A stretch of 64,000 bases of DNA from Aquincola tertiaricarbonis (lineage in GTDB: Bacteria > Pseudomonadota > Gammaproteobacteria > Burkholderiales > Burkholderiaceae_C): assembly GCF_023573145.1 (NCBI RefSeq), contig NZ_CP097636.1, positions 2,728,001 to 2,792,000 of the forward strand. Direction: 5' to 3'. Made by a program: the position numbers and the translations under genes. Below, piece by piece: positions 42,063 to 52,100 of this stretch. The stretch's first letter is position 1. Each line of letters opens with the position of its first letter. The notes below the pieces were generated by a model. That model was not told the DNA's origin and ran no database searches. It was given only the letters and a program-made list of their open reading frames with translations.

Positions 42063-42079
42063 ACGACTTTCACGCTCTC

Positions 42080-42149
42080 AGTCCCGCCGGGCCGCCCCAA
42101 GGGACTGAGATCCCCCTCGGGGGGGCGCGAGCGCAGCGAGCTTGGGGGC
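42080..42149 (-). repeat. 70-bp palindromic intergenic repeat, copy 3 (opposite strand)
   Basis: The same unit as at 23627 and 45387, in reverse. Its outer stem is AGTCCC/GGGACT where the others have AGGTTCC/GGAACCT: both arms have changed together. It lies between the convergent LysM and bfd genes and may act as a two-way terminator. Confidence 0.9.
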
Positions 42150-42159
42150 CGCGTCTCAG

Positions 42160-42384
42160 TCAGGCGACGGCGCGCCGGTGCACATGCACCACCTGCGTGG
42201 CGGCCTGTACGGGCGCGGCCGCAGCCACCGCGTCGTCGAACACCTGGCGGGCGCAGTCTTCGCAGCAACCGCAGTTGCGGGCGATGCAGGTGTCGTCCTG
42301 CAGCATTTCAAAGTCGGCCACGCCTTCGCGCACGGCGCGTTGGATGTCGCGGTCAGAGATTCGGTGGCACAGGCAGACGATCAT
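42160..42384 (-). CDS. bfd: Bacterioferritin-associated ferredoxin
   Basis: A 74-residue [2Fe-2S] protein. The four cluster cysteines follow the Bfd pattern: MIVCLCHRISDRDI and CIARNCGCCEDCA. Bfd reduces the heme of bacterioferritin to release stored iron and is made under iron starvation. It lies downstream of bfr on the same strand. A Fur-box-like sequence sits 38 bases before its start. Confidence 0.93.
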   Translation of the reverse strand: MIVCLCHRISDRDIQRAVREGVADFEMLQDDTCIARNCGCCEDCARQVFDDAVAAAAPVQAATQVVHVHRRAVA

Positions 42385-42421
42385 GGCGGAGGCAGCAGTG
42401 AGCTGACCGCCAGTCTACAAG

Positions 42422-42440
42422 AATGCGAATCCTTCTCGTT
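42422..42440. promoter_or_regulatory. Fur-box-like site upstream of bfd
   Basis: AATGCGAATCCTTCTCGTT agrees with AATGAGAATGATTCTCATT at 15 of 19 positions and keeps its two-fold symmetry. Placed between bfr and bfd, it fits iron-dependent repression of bfd by Fur. Confidence 0.65.
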
Positions 42441-42466
42441 TGTAAAAACCTACGGATTCTGCGGCT

Positions 42467-42943
42467 TCAGCTGATCTCGCCCACCGCCAGCTGCAGGTAG
42501 TTCTGCTGGCCGATCTTGTCCACCAGGTCGAGCTGGGTCTCGATGTGGTCGATGTGCTCCTCGGTGTCGGACAGGATATCTTCCAGCAGCTCGCGCGAGA
42601 CATAGTCGCGCACCGATTCGCAGTAGGCGATGGCGTCCTTCAGCAGGCCGTGGGAGCCCTTCTCGATCTGCAGGTCGCAACGCAGCACTTCCACGGCGTC
42701 CTCGCCGATCAGCAGCTTGCCCAGGTCCTGCAGATTGGGCAGGCCCTCCAGCATCAGGATGCGGTCCATCAGCCGGTCGGCGTGCTTCATCTCCTCGATG
42801 GACTCCTCGTACTCCTTCTTCGCCAGCTTCTCGAAGCCCCAGTTCTTCAGCATGCGGTAGTGCAGAAAGTACTGGTTGATGGCGGTCAGCTCGTTCTTCA
42901 GCTGGGCGTTGAGGTACTCGAGGACCTTGGGGTCGCCTTGCAT
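42467..42943 (-). CDS. bfr: Bacterioferritin
   Basis: A 158-residue four-helix ferritin subunit. The start [19 protein letters not shown] is typical. Ferroxidase ligands are visible in [12 protein letters not shown] (Glu18 region), [13 protein letters not shown] (Glu-x-x-His, with the heme-ligand Met just before) and [11 protein letters not shown]. It forms the 24-subunit iron store. An in-frame ATG 63 bases upstream is ignored because the family start and an AAGGAGAAG ribosome site support 42943. Confidence 0.95.
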   Translation of the reverse strand: MQGDPKVLEYLNAQLKNELTAINQYFLHYRMLKNWGFEKLAKKEYEESIEEMKHADRLMDRILMLEGLPNLQDLGKLLIGEDAVEVLRCDLQIEKGSHGLLKDAIAYCESVRDYVSRELLEDILSDTEEHIDHIETQLDLVDKIGQQNYLQLAVGEIS

Positions 42944-43027
42944 GCATCTTCTCCTTGTGGGCGCAAGTGCGGATTGTGCGCGCCGGGCCGTGCCCGCAGG
43001 CTGCAAATCCCCCGAGTCGTGGTCTTG

Positions 43028-43044
43028 CTGCGAATCATTTGCAG
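43028..43044. promoter_or_regulatory. Palindromic Fur-like site between bfr and corA
   Basis: CTGCGAATCATTTGCAG is an imperfect palindrome (14 of 17 positions symmetric) whose core resembles the 7-1-7 Fur motif (10 of 14 positions). It lies 85 bases upstream of bfr and 55 before corA. Weaker than the bfd site. Confidence 0.4.
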
Positions 43045-43098
43045 GGCGCGTGCGGGTTTGCGGCGCTACAGTGCCCGCCTCACGAGGAGACCGGTTCC

Positions 43099-44067
43099 AT
43101 GCTCATCAACTGTGTCGTCTACCAGGACGGCAAGAAGCTCGCGGACATCAGCGTCGATGACATCAGCGACTACGTCACGCGGGACGACTGCTTCGTGTGG
43201 GTGGCGCTGCTCGACGCCACCGACGCCGAATTGCGCCAGATGCAGCAGGAGTTCGGGCTGCACGAACTGGCGGTGGAAGACGCCCGCCACGGCCACCAGC
43301 GGCCCAAGGTCGAGGAATACGGCGACATGGTGTTCGCCGTGATGCATGCCGTGGAGATCGAGCCCACCGGCGACCTGCGCGTGGGCGAAGTGAATGTGTT
43401 CGTGGGGCCCAACTTCGTGCTGTCGGTGCGCAACCGCAGCTCGCAGGGCTTTCTGGGCGTGCGCGGCCGGGCCGAGCGGGAGGCCCACCTGCTGCGCCAC
43501 GGCTCGGGCTTCGTGTTCTACGCGCTGATGGACGCGGTGGTGGACCGCTACTTCCCGGTGATCGACCAGCTGGAAACTGAGCTGGAAGAGATCGAGAACC
43601 GCATCTTCGACCGTGGCCGCGGCCGCGCCAACATCGAGAACCTGTACGGCCTGAAGCAGCGCATCCTGATGCTCAAGCATGCGGTGGCGCCGCTGATGGA
43701 AGCCACCGGCAAGCTGAGCATGGGCCGGGTGCCGCGGGTGTGCGACAACACCCGCGAGTACTTCCGCGACGTGTACGACCACCTCACCCGCATCAACAGC
43801 ACGCTGGACACCTTGCGCGAAACCATCGCCACCGGCATCCAGGTCAACCTGTCGATGGTGACGATCGAGGAGTCGGAAGTGACCAAGCGGCTGGCGGCCT
43901 GGGCCGGCATCTTCGCGGTGGCCACCGCCTTCGTCGGCGTCTGGGGCATGAACTTCGAGCACATGCCCGAACTGAAATGGCAGTACGGCTACCCGCTGGC
44001 GCTCGGCATCATCGTCGCGGCCTGCGGTTTCACGGCCTGGCGGTTCCGCCGCGCCGGCTGGTTGTGA
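43099..44067 (+). CDS. corA: Magnesium/cobalt transporter CorA
   Basis: A 322-residue pentameric divalent-cation channel. A large N-terminal cytoplasmic domain (residues 1-255) with long helices is followed by two C-terminal helices. The selectivity motif GMN is in [11 protein letters not shown] after TM1, and TM2 ends in a basic tail ([10 protein letters not shown]). The ATG at 43099 has an ACGAGGAGA ribosome site. Divergent from bfr. Confidence 0.94.
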   Translation: MLINCVVYQDGKKLADISVDDISDYVTRDDCFVWVALLDATDAELRQMQQEFGLHELAVEDARHGHQRPKVEEYGDMVFAVMHAVEIEPTGDLRVGEVNVFVGPNFVLSVRNRSSQGFLGVRGRAEREAHLLRHGSGFVFYALMDAVVDRYFPVIDQLETELEEIENRIFDRGRGRANIENLYGLKQRILMLKHAVAPLMEATGKLSMGRVPRVCDNTREYFRDVYDHLTRINSTLDTLRETIATGIQVNLSMVTIEESEVTKRLAAWAGIFAVATAFVGVWGMNFEHMPELKWQYGYPLALGIIVAACGFTAWRFRRAGWL

Positions 44068-44071
44068 CAGC

Positions 44072-44096
44072 GGCCGGGTGCGGACCGCGCCCGGCC
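44072..44096 (+). terminator. Stem-loop just after corA
   Basis: GGCCGGG pairs with CCCGGCC around an 11-base loop, 4 bases after the corA stop. A second perfect hairpin (GGCCTG, loop GTTA, CAGGCC) lies at 44110-44125. Neither has a T-run, so intrinsic termination is uncertain; they may protect the mRNA end. Confidence 0.4.
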
Positions 44097-44197
44097 TGCC
44101 CTGGTGAGAGGCCTGGTTACAGGCCCATGAGTTGCCTACGGCTGACGGTGCGCCCGGCGCCCGCCTCTACACTGCGCGCCAAATTCAGCCGTCCACG

Positions 44198-45382
44198 ATG
44201 AACGCACCTTCTTCTCCGCCCTCGGGCGCCAAGCCGAACCGACTGGCCCTGCCGCTGTTGGCAGGCACCCTGGCCGCCGCCGGCCTGCCCGCCGCCGCCC
44301 AGCAGGTGCCGGCCACCGTGGCTGCGTCGGCACCCGCCCCCAGCGTGCAACGGTTGACGATGGCCGACTGCGCCGCGATCGGCCCCGCCGCCGATCGCCT
44401 GGCCTGCTACGACAACCTGGCCGGCCGTGCACCGGCCGACCCGGCGCCCGCGGCACCGGTGGCACCGCCCACGCCGGCCGACGGCTCGGCCGTGCCCGCC
44501 ACCTCGGTGCTGGCGCCCAAGGACACGCCGCTGGCCCCGGCCAACAGCCCGGCGGGCGAGCAGAGCCTGCTGTCCAAGTACTGGGAGCTGGACCCGCAGG
44601 ACAAGCGCGGCACCTTCAATTTCGTGGGCTACCGGCCCAACTACGTGCTGCCGGCGCGCTACACCGACCGCATCAACCGCAATCCCAGCTCGCCCACGCA
44701 GGCAGCGGTAAACCAGCCCAACGCGCGCCGCGTCGAGGCCAAGTTCCAGGTGTCTCTGCGCACCAAGGTGGCCCAGGGGCTGGTGTTCCCGAATGCCGAC
44801 CTGTGGCTGGCCTTCACCCAGCAGGCCACCTGGCAGGTGTACACCGGGGCCGATTCCAAACCCTTCCGCAACACCGACTACGAGCCCGAGGCCACCTACG
44901 TGCTGGCCACCACGCCGGGCCTGCGCAGCCTGCCCTTCGGCTGGCAGTGGCGCTACACGCAGCTGGGCATCGCGCACCAGTCCAACGGTCAGTCCGACCC
45001 GCTGTCGCGCAGCTGGAACCGGGTGTACCTGGGGGCCGGCTTCGAGCGCGGCGACTGGTCGTTCAGCACCCGCTTCCTGCGGCGGCTGAAGGAGTCGATC
45101 GAGGACGACAACAACCCCGACCTGGTGGACTACCGCGGCCGTGGCGAATTCCAGCTTAACTGGGCCTCGGGGCTGTCCACCGCCTCGCTGCTGTACCGCA
45201 CCACGCTGAAAAACAGCCACTACGGCGCGCTGCAGTTCGAGTACACCTACCCGGTGTTCAAGCAGCAGCCCAACGGGCTGCGCTGGTACCTGCAGATGTT
45301 CAGCGGCTATGGCGAAACGCTGACGGACTACAACTTCCGCCAGACCAGCCTGGGGCTGGGCGTCACCTTCCTCCAGTTCTGA
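44198..45382 (+). CDS. pldA: Outer-membrane phospholipase A
   Basis: A 394-residue outer-membrane enzyme. A signal peptide (about residues 1-35) and a Pro/Ala-rich stretch lead into the OMPLA beta-barrel. The catalytic His/Ser sit in GIAHQSNGQSDPLSRSWNR, with the paired Asn following, as in PldA. Calcium-dependent dimers hydrolyse misplaced phospholipids in the outer leaflet. It ends in an aromatic residue (FLQF), as expected for barrel insertion. The N-terminal extension (about 110 residues) is longer than in E. coli PldA. Confidence 0.92.
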   Translation: MNAPSSPPSGAKPNRLALPLLAGTLAAAGLPAAAQQVPATVAASAPAPSVQRLTMADCAAIGPAADRLACYDNLAGRAPADPAPAAPVAPPTPADGSAVPATSVLAPKDTPLAPANSPAGEQSLLSKYWELDPQDKRGTFNFVGYRPNYVLPARYTDRINRNPSSPTQAAVNQPNARRVEAKFQVSLRTKVAQGLVFPNADLWLAFTQQATWQVYTGADSKPFRNTDYEPEATYVLATTPGLRSLPFGWQWRYTQLGIAHQSNGQSDPLSRSWNRVYLGAGFERGDWSFSTRFLRRLKESIEDDNNPDLVDYRGRGEFQLNWASGLSTASLLYRTTLKNSHYGALQFEYTYPVFKQQPNGLRWYLQMFSGYGETLTDYNFRQTSLGLGVTFLQF

Positions 45383-45386
45383 CGTA

Positions 45387-45456
45387 GCCCCCAAGCTCGC
45401 TGCGCTCGCAGCCCCCCGGGGGGGCGCAGGTTCCTTGGGGCGGCCCGGCGGAACCT
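45387..45456 (+). repeat. 70-bp palindromic intergenic repeat, copy 2
   Basis: Nearly identical to copy 1 at 23627-23697. It begins 5 bases after the pldA stop and fills most of the gap to the convergent sppA gene, which suits a two-way terminator. Confidence 0.9.
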
Positions 45457-45468
45457 CCTCGCCATTGC

Positions 45469-46500
45469 TCAGCGAATGGAGCCCAGCGAGCGCAGCGCCT
45501 TCACGGCGCCTTCGCCCATGGCCGCGCCGAAGCGCTTGGCCAGGCGTTCGGCCACGTTTTCCTTGGGCGTGTAGTCGATCACCTCTTCGGCCTTGACCAC
45601 CTCGCGCGCCACGTAGTCGAGCGAGCCGGTGTGGTCGGCCAGGCCCAGCTTGATGGACTCTTCGCCGTTCCAGAACAGGCCCGAGAAGGTGTCGGGCGTT
45701 TCCTTCAGCCGGTTGCCGCGGCCTTCCTTGACCACCGCGATGAACTGCTGGTGGATCTGGTCGATCATGGCCTGGGCCAGCGCACGCTGGCGCTCGGGCA
45801 GCGGCGAGAACGGGTCCAGCATGCCCTTGTTTTCACCCGCGGTGATCAGCCGGCGCTCCACGCCCAGCTTGTCCATCAGGCCGGTGAAGCCGAAGCCGTC
45901 CATCAGCACGCCGATGGAGCCGACGATGGAGGCCTTGTCCACGTACACCTCGTCGGCACCGACGGCGATGTAGTAGGCGCCCGAGGCGCAGATCTCCTCG
46001 ACCACCGCGTAGACCTTCTTGCCGTGCTTGGCCTTCAGGCGGCGGATCTCGTCGTACACCATGCCGGCCTGCACCGGGCTGCCGCCCGGCGAGTTGATGC
46101 GCAGCACCACCGCCTTGGCATTGACGTCCTCGAAGGCGGACTTGAGCGCGGCATTGATGTTCTCGGCGCTGGCCTCGGTGTCGGCGGCGATCTCGCCGCG
46201 CACTTCCACCAGCGCGGTGTGCGGGCCGGTGGGCGCCGCATGCTGCACCCGCTGCACGAAGAGGGCGTACAGCACCGCCAGCGCGACGGCCAGCCACACG
46301 ATGCGGAAGAACACGCGCCAGCGACGGTCGCTGCGGCGCTCACGCAGCAGGCCGTCGGCCAACTGCTCGACGGCCGATTCGAGGTGGGTGGTGCGCAGCG
46401 TGTGCGCGGCAGCGGGCGGCACCGGGGCGGGTGCGGGCGTGGGGGCAGCGCTGGAAGGCGGCAGCGGTTGTGCCGGCGGCGCGTCGTCTTGGGGGATCAT
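45469..46500 (-). CDS. sppA: Signal peptide peptidase SppA, short S49 type
   Basis: A 343-residue membrane-bound serine peptidase of family S49. After a Pro/Ala-rich cytoplasmic tail comes one transmembrane helix (about residues 65-85, FFRIVWLAVALAVLYALF). The catalytic Ser is in EEICASGAYYIAVGADE; the Lys general base lies in the block VGSIGVLMDGFGFTGLMDKLG. It cleaves leftover signal peptides in the membrane. This is the short, single-domain form that assembles as an octamer in other bacteria. It overlaps the Rieske gene by four bases (ATGA). Confidence 0.93.
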   Translation of the reverse strand: MIPQDDAPPAQPLPPSSAAPTPAPAPVPPAAAHTLRTTHLESAVEQLADGLLRERRSDRRWRVFFRIVWLAVALAVLYALFVQRVQHAAPTGPHTALVEVRGEIAADTEASAENINAALKSAFEDVNAKAVVLRINSPGGSPVQAGMVYDEIRRLKAKHGKKVYAVVEEICASGAYYIAVGADEVYVDKASIVGSIGVLMDGFGFTGLMDKLGVERRLITAGENKGMLDPFSPLPERQRALAQAMIDQIHQQFIAVVKEGRGNRLKETPDTFSGLFWNGEESIKLGLADHTGSLDYVAREVVKAEEVIDYTPKENVAERLAKRFGAAMGEGAVKALRSLGSIR

Positions 46501-46928
46501 GCAGGGGCGCTTTCGGAGGGCGGCGCGTCGAAGCTGACGGGCCGGATGTCGCGTGAAGGATACCAATACACCTGGCCGTCACGCTCTTGCAGCGTGATGG
46601 CGGTGAGCTTGCCGCGGCCGCAGGGGCCGCCCGCGCAGCGGCCGTCGGCCGGCTCGTAGGCAGCGCCGTGGATGGAGCACAGGATCCAGCGGCGGTCCAT
46701 GTCCAGGAACTGGCCTTCCTGCCAGTCCATCTCGGTGGGCACGTGCACGCAGCGGTTGACGTAGCCCACCACGCGGCCATCGAAGCGCAGCGCGAAGCCG
46801 CGGGCGGGCGCGCCGTACAGCAGCAGGTCGAACACCCGCGCCTGACCCCGCTCGGCCAGGTCGGCCGAAGCGCACAGGTGCTGCGCCGGCAGCTCGGCGG
46901 CCGCGGGCGGCAGGGCGGCCTCAGGCAT
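46497..46928 (-). CDS. Rieske [2Fe-2S] protein
   Basis: A 143-residue soluble protein with one Rieske cluster site: the first Cys-x-His in NRCVHVPTEMDW and the second Cys-x-x-His in LCSIHGAAYEP. It resembles small stand-alone Rieske ferredoxins found between a Gph-like phosphatase and sppA in Burkholderiales. The redox partner is unknown. Translation is coupled at both ends (8-base overlap with the phosphatase gene, ATGA with sppA). Confidence 0.88.
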   Translation of the reverse strand: MPEAALPPAAAELPAQHLCASADLAERGQARVFDLLLYGAPARGFALRFDGRVVGYVNRCVHVPTEMDWQEGQFLDMDRRWILCSIHGAAYEPADGRCAGGPCGRGKLTAITLQERDGQVYWYPSRDIRPVSFDAPPSESAPA

Positions 46929-47595
46929 GCTGCAGCAGCCAGTCGTGCAGTTCGCGGGTGGAGTGCGCGACGAACAGCGGCTCGAAGGCCTCGAAGGCCT
47001 CGGGCTCATGCGCGCCGTAGCTCACCGCCACGCTGGGCACGCCGGCATTGGCGGCCATCTGCAGGTCGTGGGTGGTGTCGCCGATCATCAGCGTGCGCTC
47101 GGGGTCGGCGCCGAACTCGCGCATCAGCTCATGCAGCATCAGCGGGTCGGGCTTGGAGGCGGTGCGGTCGGCGGTGCGGGTGCCGTCGAACATCTCCACC
47201 AGGCCGGAATGGGCCAGCGCCTCGTCCAGCCCGCGCTTGCCCTTGCCGGTGGCCACGGTCAGCCAGTGGTGGCGGGCCTTGAGGTCGTTCAGCATCTCCA
47301 GCGTGCCGGGGAACAGCAGCACCTCGTGCTGGCGCGCGAACCAGTGATGGCGGTAGCGCGCGCCCAGCTCGGGGTAGCGCTCGGCCGGCAGGCCGGGCAC
47401 GCAGTGCTGCAGGGCGTCGTGCAGGCCCAGGCCGATGACGTAGGCCGCGTCGGCATCGCTGGGCACCGCCACGCCGATGTCGCGCGCCGCGCCCTGGATG
47501 CACTGCACGATCAGCGCGGTGGAATCGAAGAGCGTGCCGTCCCAGTCGAAGGCGATGAGGTCGAAACGGCGGGGTCGGAGGGCTTTCTGGGTCAT
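46921..47595 (-). CDS. HAD hydrolase, phosphoglycolate-phosphatase-like
   Basis: A 224-residue HAD-superfamily phosphatase: motif I FDWDGTLFDS, motif II in TVATGKGKRGL (Thr/Lys), Lys in ASKPDPLM and motif IV MIGDTTHDLQMA. The helical cap places it with the Gph group. The substrate may be 2-phosphoglycolate or another small phosphate ester. It overlaps the rluC stop by four bases and the Rieske gene by eight. Confidence 0.88.
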   Translation of the reverse strand: MTQKALRPRRFDLIAFDWDGTLFDSTALIVQCIQGAARDIGVAVPSDADAAYVIGLGLHDALQHCVPGLPAERYPELGARYRHHWFARQHEVLLFPGTLEMLNDLKARHHWLTVATGKGKRGLDEALAHSGLVEMFDGTRTADRTASKPDPLMLHELMREFGADPERTLMIGDTTHDLQMAANAGVPSVAVSYGAHEPEAFEAFEPLFVAHSTRELHDWLLQHA

Positions 47596-48551
47596 AGGCT
47601 CGCCAGCAACTGCTGGCACTCGGTGGGCAGGTCGGCAGCCAGCTCGATGCGCTGGCCGGTGGCAGGATGGTCGAACGCCAGGCGCCGCGCGTGCAGGAAC
47701 ATGCGCCCGAAGCGCAGCGGGCCGCGCGCCACCTCGCGGTTGAGTTCGAAATCGCCGTACTTCGGGTCGCCGACGATGGGATGGCCCTCGTGCTGCAGGT
47801 GCACCCGGATCTGGTGCGTGCGGCCGGTCTTGATGGTCACGTCCAGCAGCGAGAAGCGCGCGTAGGTGGCCGCCACCTTGACCAGCGTGATCGAGCGCTT
47901 GCCTTCGTCTTCGCCCACGGCGGTGCGCACCCGGCGCTCGCCGGCAGCGTCCAGGAACTTGTGCAGCGGCACATCGATGACCTTGCGGCTGGCCGGCCAG
48001 GCGCCGATCACCAGCGCCGCGTAGGTCTTGCCGGTGTCGCGGGCGCGGAACTGGTCCTGCAGCGCGGTCAGCGCGCTGCGCTTCTTGGCCAGCAGCAGGA
48101 TGCCGGAGGTTTCCTTGTCCAGCCGGTGCACCAGTTCCAGGAACTTGGCCTGCGGCCGCGCGCGCCGCAGCTGCTCGATGACGCCGAAGCTCACGCCGCT
48201 ACCGCCGTGCACCGCCACACCGGCCGGCTTGTCGATGGCCAGCAGGTGATCGTCTTCGTACAGCAGCGGAAATTCGCGCGGCGGCGCGGCGGGCGCGTCC
48301 TGCCGGTCGGGCAGGCGCACGGGGGGCACGCGCACCTCGTCGCCCAGTTCCAGCCGGGTGTCGGCGCCGGCGCGGCCCTTGTTGACGCGCACCTCGCCCG
48401 AGCGGATGACGCGGTACACATGCGTCTTGGGCACGCCCTTGAGCACCCGCAGCAAAAAATTGTCCAGCCGCTGCCCGGCCGAGTTTTCGTCGATGACCAG
48501 CCGTTGCACGGCAGGCGCGTCGGCTTTTGTTTCTATAATCCGCGCGACCAC
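47592..48551 (-). CDS. rluC: 23S rRNA pseudouridine synthase RluC
   Basis: A pseudouridine synthase with an N-terminal S4 domain (AGQRLDNFLLRVLKGVPKTHVYRVIRSGEVRVN split) and a catalytic domain with the RluA-type HRLDKETSG motif (catalytic Asp) and KTGRTHQIRVHLQHEGHPIVGD. It modifies U955, U2504 and U2580 of E. coli 23S rRNA by analogy. No ATG is available: GTG at 48551 gives 319 residues, the usual length; GTG at 48509 gives 305. Both lie near the divergent rne promoter, so the true start is uncertain. Confidence 0.9.
   Translation of the reverse strand: MVARIIETKADAPAVQRLVIDENSAGQRLDNFLLRVLKGVPKTHVYRVIRSGEVRVNKGRAGADTRLELGDEVRVPPVRLPDRQDAPAAPPREFPLLYEDDHLLAIDKPAGVAVHGGSGVSFGVIEQLRRARPQAKFLELVHRLDKETSGILLLAKKRSALTALQDQFRARDTGKTYAALVIGAWPASRKVIDVPLHKFLDAAGERRVRTAVGEDEGKRSITLVKVAATYARFSLLDVTIKTGRTHQIRVHLQHEGHPIVGDPKYGDFELNREVARGPLRFGRMFLHARRLAFDHPATGQRIELAADLPTECQQLLASL
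48534..48539 (+). promoter_or_regulatory. -10 element of the rne promoter
   Basis: A perfect TATAAT in TTTCTATAATCC, about 570 bases before the rne start codon. The matching -35 is weak (nothing close to TTGACA at 16-18 bases upstream). It lies inside the first codons of the divergent rluC. Confidence 0.6.
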
Positions 48552-49108
48552 GTTGGTGCTGCTAGTGCTTGAGTCGTAAAAGTTTACCCGGGCGCCCCTC
48601 CACCAACGCGGCCAGTGGGCGAAAGCCCGAAAACCAGGTGATGCAACGTAGTGCGCCCGCGGCGGGCCCGGTCCCCAAGTGACCCGGCAGCCCCGGGGGT
48701 TCCGCGGAAGAGACACCGTCGAAGAACCCACCCGAGCGCGGCCGATGTAGGTCGTCGCAACGGCAAGAACAAGGTTTCCTGGTGCCTGGCCCTCAACGGC
48801 CAGGCCCACGCGTCCAGTGACCCAGCGCATGCTGTCGCCGTCATTCCCCTCCAGCCGCCGCCTGCGGTCCCGCGCCTATCCGGCCGGGGCCCCTGCCGTG
48901 CTGCCGCCGTGCGCCGCACGGCGCGCCCGGGAAGTCACGCCGCCAGCACCTTCGCCGGAGCCTGCGACGCACGCGCCAACGCTGCACCGCTGATCGCATC
49001 GCGATCACCACCGCAGTCCAGGGCGATTCCTTCCGGTTCCAAACGAGTGCTCGTGCATCGGTGAGTCGCCTTCCTCGCGGAAGGGGACGTGTCACGTTTG
49101 GAGTGCAC
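48552..49108 (+). other. Long rne leader (5' UTR), no gene
   Basis: There is no credible coding sequence in these 557 bases. If transcription starts near 48546, they form the rne leader. Several hairpins can be drawn: GGGC-GAAA-GCCC near 48615 and a perfect 8-bp stem GCCTGGCC/GGCCAGGC at 48784-48805. In E. coli the rne leader binds RNase E and controls its own mRNA decay; the same role here is inferred. The last 15 bases carry the GGAG ribosome site (49100-49103). Confidence 0.6.
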
Positions 49109-52100
49109 ATGAAGCGCATGCTGATCAACGCCACGCAGCCGGAAGAGCGGCGTCTGGCGATCGTCGACGGGCAGAAACTGCTCGACTTCGAAACAGAACT
49201 GGAAGGGCGCGAACAGCGCAAAGGCAATATCTACAAGGCCGTCGTCACCCGCGTCGAGCCTTCGCTGGAAGCCTGCTTCGTCGATTACGGCGAGGATCGC
49301 CACGGTTTTCTGCCGTTCAAGGAAATCTCCCGCTCGTATTTCAAGGAAGGCGCGGACGTCAAGAACGCCCGCATCAACGAGGTCATCAAGGAAGGCCAGG
49401 AACTGCTGGTCCAGGTGGAAAAGGAAGAGCGCGGCAACAAGGGCGCCGCACTCACCACCTTCATTTCGCTGGCCGGCCGCTACCTGGTGCTGATGCCCAA
49501 CAACCCGCGCGGCGGTGGCGTCAGCCGCCGCATCGAGGGGGAAGACCGCGAAGAGCTGAAGGAAAACCTCGAGCAGCTGGAATACCCCAAGGGCATGAGC
49601 CTGATCGCCCGCACCGCGGGCATCGGCCGCTCCGCCGCCGAGCTGCAGTGGGACCTGAACTACATGCTCAAGCTGTGGACCGCCATCGACGGCGCGGCAC
49701 AGGCGGGCAAAGGCGCGTTCCTGATCTACCAGGAGTCGTCGCTGGTGATCCGCGCGATCCGCGACTACTTCACCGCCGACATCGGCGAGATCCTGATCGA
49801 CACCGACGACATCTACGATCAGGCGCAGCAGTTCATGAACCACGTGATGCCGGAGACGGCCAATCGCGTGAAGCGCTACCGTGACGACGCGCCGCTGTTC
49901 AGCCGCTTCCAGATCGAGCACCAGATCGAGACGGCCTTCAGCCGCACGGTGAACCTGCCCTCGGGCGGCGCCATCGTGATCGACCACACCGAAGCGCTGG
50001 TGTCCATCGACGTCAACTCGGCCCGCGCCACCCGCGGCAGCGACATCGAGGAAACCGCCACCCGCACCAACCTGGAAGCGGCCGATGAAATCGCCCGCCA
50101 GATGCGGCTGCGCGACCTGGGCGGCCTGATCGTGGTCGACTTCATCGACATGGAGGAGAGCAAGAACCGCCGCGAGGTGGAGACGCGCCTGCGTGACGCG
50201 CTGCGCTTCGACCGCGCCCGGGTGCAGCTCAGCGCCATCAGCAAGTTCGGTCTGCTGGAACTTAGCCGCCAGCGCCTGCGCCCCGCGCTGAGCGAAGGCA
50301 GCCACATCACCTGCCCGCGCTGCAACGGCACCGGCCACATCCGCGACACCGAAAGCTCCGCGCTGCAGATCCTGCGCATGGTGCAGGAAGAGTCGATGAA
50401 GGAAAACACCGCCGCCGTGCATGTGCAGGTGCCGGTGGAGGTGACCAGCTTCCTGCTCAACGAGAAGCGCACCGAGATCACCAAGATCGAGCTGAAGCAG
50501 CGCATCACCGTGCTGCTGGTGCCCAACAAGCACCTGGACACGCCCAACTACCGGCTGGAGCGCCTGCGCCACGACGACCCGCGCCTGGAGGGCCTGCAGG
50601 CCAGCTACACGATGGTCGAGGAGCCGGACGACGAGGTCGGCATCACCCGCCGCCGCGACGCCAACGAGAAGAAGGCCAAGCAGGAGCCGGTGATCAAGGG
50701 CATCCTGCCCGAGACCCCCGCCCCCATCTCGCCGCCCAAGCCCGCCCCGGCGCCCGCGCCGGTGGTGGCCGCACCCGTGCCCGCCCCGGCCCCGGTGCCC
50801 GTACCTGCGCCGGCCCCGGCCAGCGGCGGCTTCTTCGGCTTCCTCAAGAAGCTGTTCGGCATCCCGGAAGCGGCGCCTGCGCCGGCCCCGGTGGCCGCGC
50901 CGGTGGCAGCACCGGCCACGCCCACGCCTGCGGGCGACAAGCGCGAAGGCCGTGACGGCCGCCGCGGTGGCCGTGGTGAGCGTGGCGAACGCGGTGACCG
51001 CAACGAGCGCGGCGGCAACCGCGGCGAGCGTGGTGAGCGTGGTGAGCGCCGCGATGGCAAGCCGGCAGAAGGCCGCACGGCCGACGCCAACGGCCGTGGC
51101 GGCCGCGGTGAAGACCGTGCCGACCGCAGTGCCGAAGGCCGTGGCGACAACCGCGAAGGCCGCAATGGCGAACGCCGCGAGGGCCGTCAGGGCCGCCGTG
51201 AGCGGGCCGAGGGTGATGCACCGCGCAGCGCCGAAACCGTGCAGGCCTTTGCCGCCGGTGAAGCCGTGGAAGGCGCCGCCCGCCCGCCGCGTGGCGAACG
51301 CAGTGAGCGTGGTGAGCGTGGTGAACGTGGTGAGGGCCGCCGCGGCCCGCGCCCCGAGCGTGACGTGAGCCTGGCTCCCGCCGAGGCTGCCGACGTGCAG
51401 GCGGCGCAACCGGCTTTCGTCGACAGCCAGCCGGCCGATGGCGCCGAGGGCGACAACGCCGAGCGTGACGGCCGCCGTCGCCGCCGCCGCCGTGGTGGCC
51501 GTGGCCGTGAAGAAGGTGCCGAGCTGCCGGAAGGCGTGCAGGCTGCCGAAGCCAAAGTCGCCGTGGTGCCGGCCGAAGGCGCCGTGGTGCCGGCCGAAGC
51601 GACCGGTGAGCCGGTGGTGGTGGCTGCCGCCGACGTGGTGGGCGACGTCGCCACCGCCGACCCGGCCAGCGCCGATGCCCCGGCCGGTGAAGGCCGCCGC
51701 CGCCGTGGCCGTGGTGAGCGCAACCGCCGCGAAGATCGCGACGAGACGCTGGAAGCCGGCGTCGCCGCCGAGCCGCCGCTGCCCATCAGCGCTGGCGTGC
51801 AGCCGGCCGACAGCGTCGAGACCGAGGCACCGGCTCCCGCGCCCGCAGCCGCCCCGGTGATGGCCTACCTGCCCGCCGCCGATGGCGAGACGCTGCCGGT
51901 GGCCGCCGCCACCGCGCCGGTCGCCGCACCGGTGGTCGCTGAGGAAGCCCCGGCGCCCGCCGCTGTGGCAGCCACGCCGGCCCCTGCGGCCTACACGCTG
52001 CCGATGGCCAGCCTGGCCGAGCTGGCGCAGTCCGCCGGCCTGGAGTGGGTGAACTCCGACGCCGACAAGGTGCGGGCCGCCAAGGAAGCCATGGCGCGTG

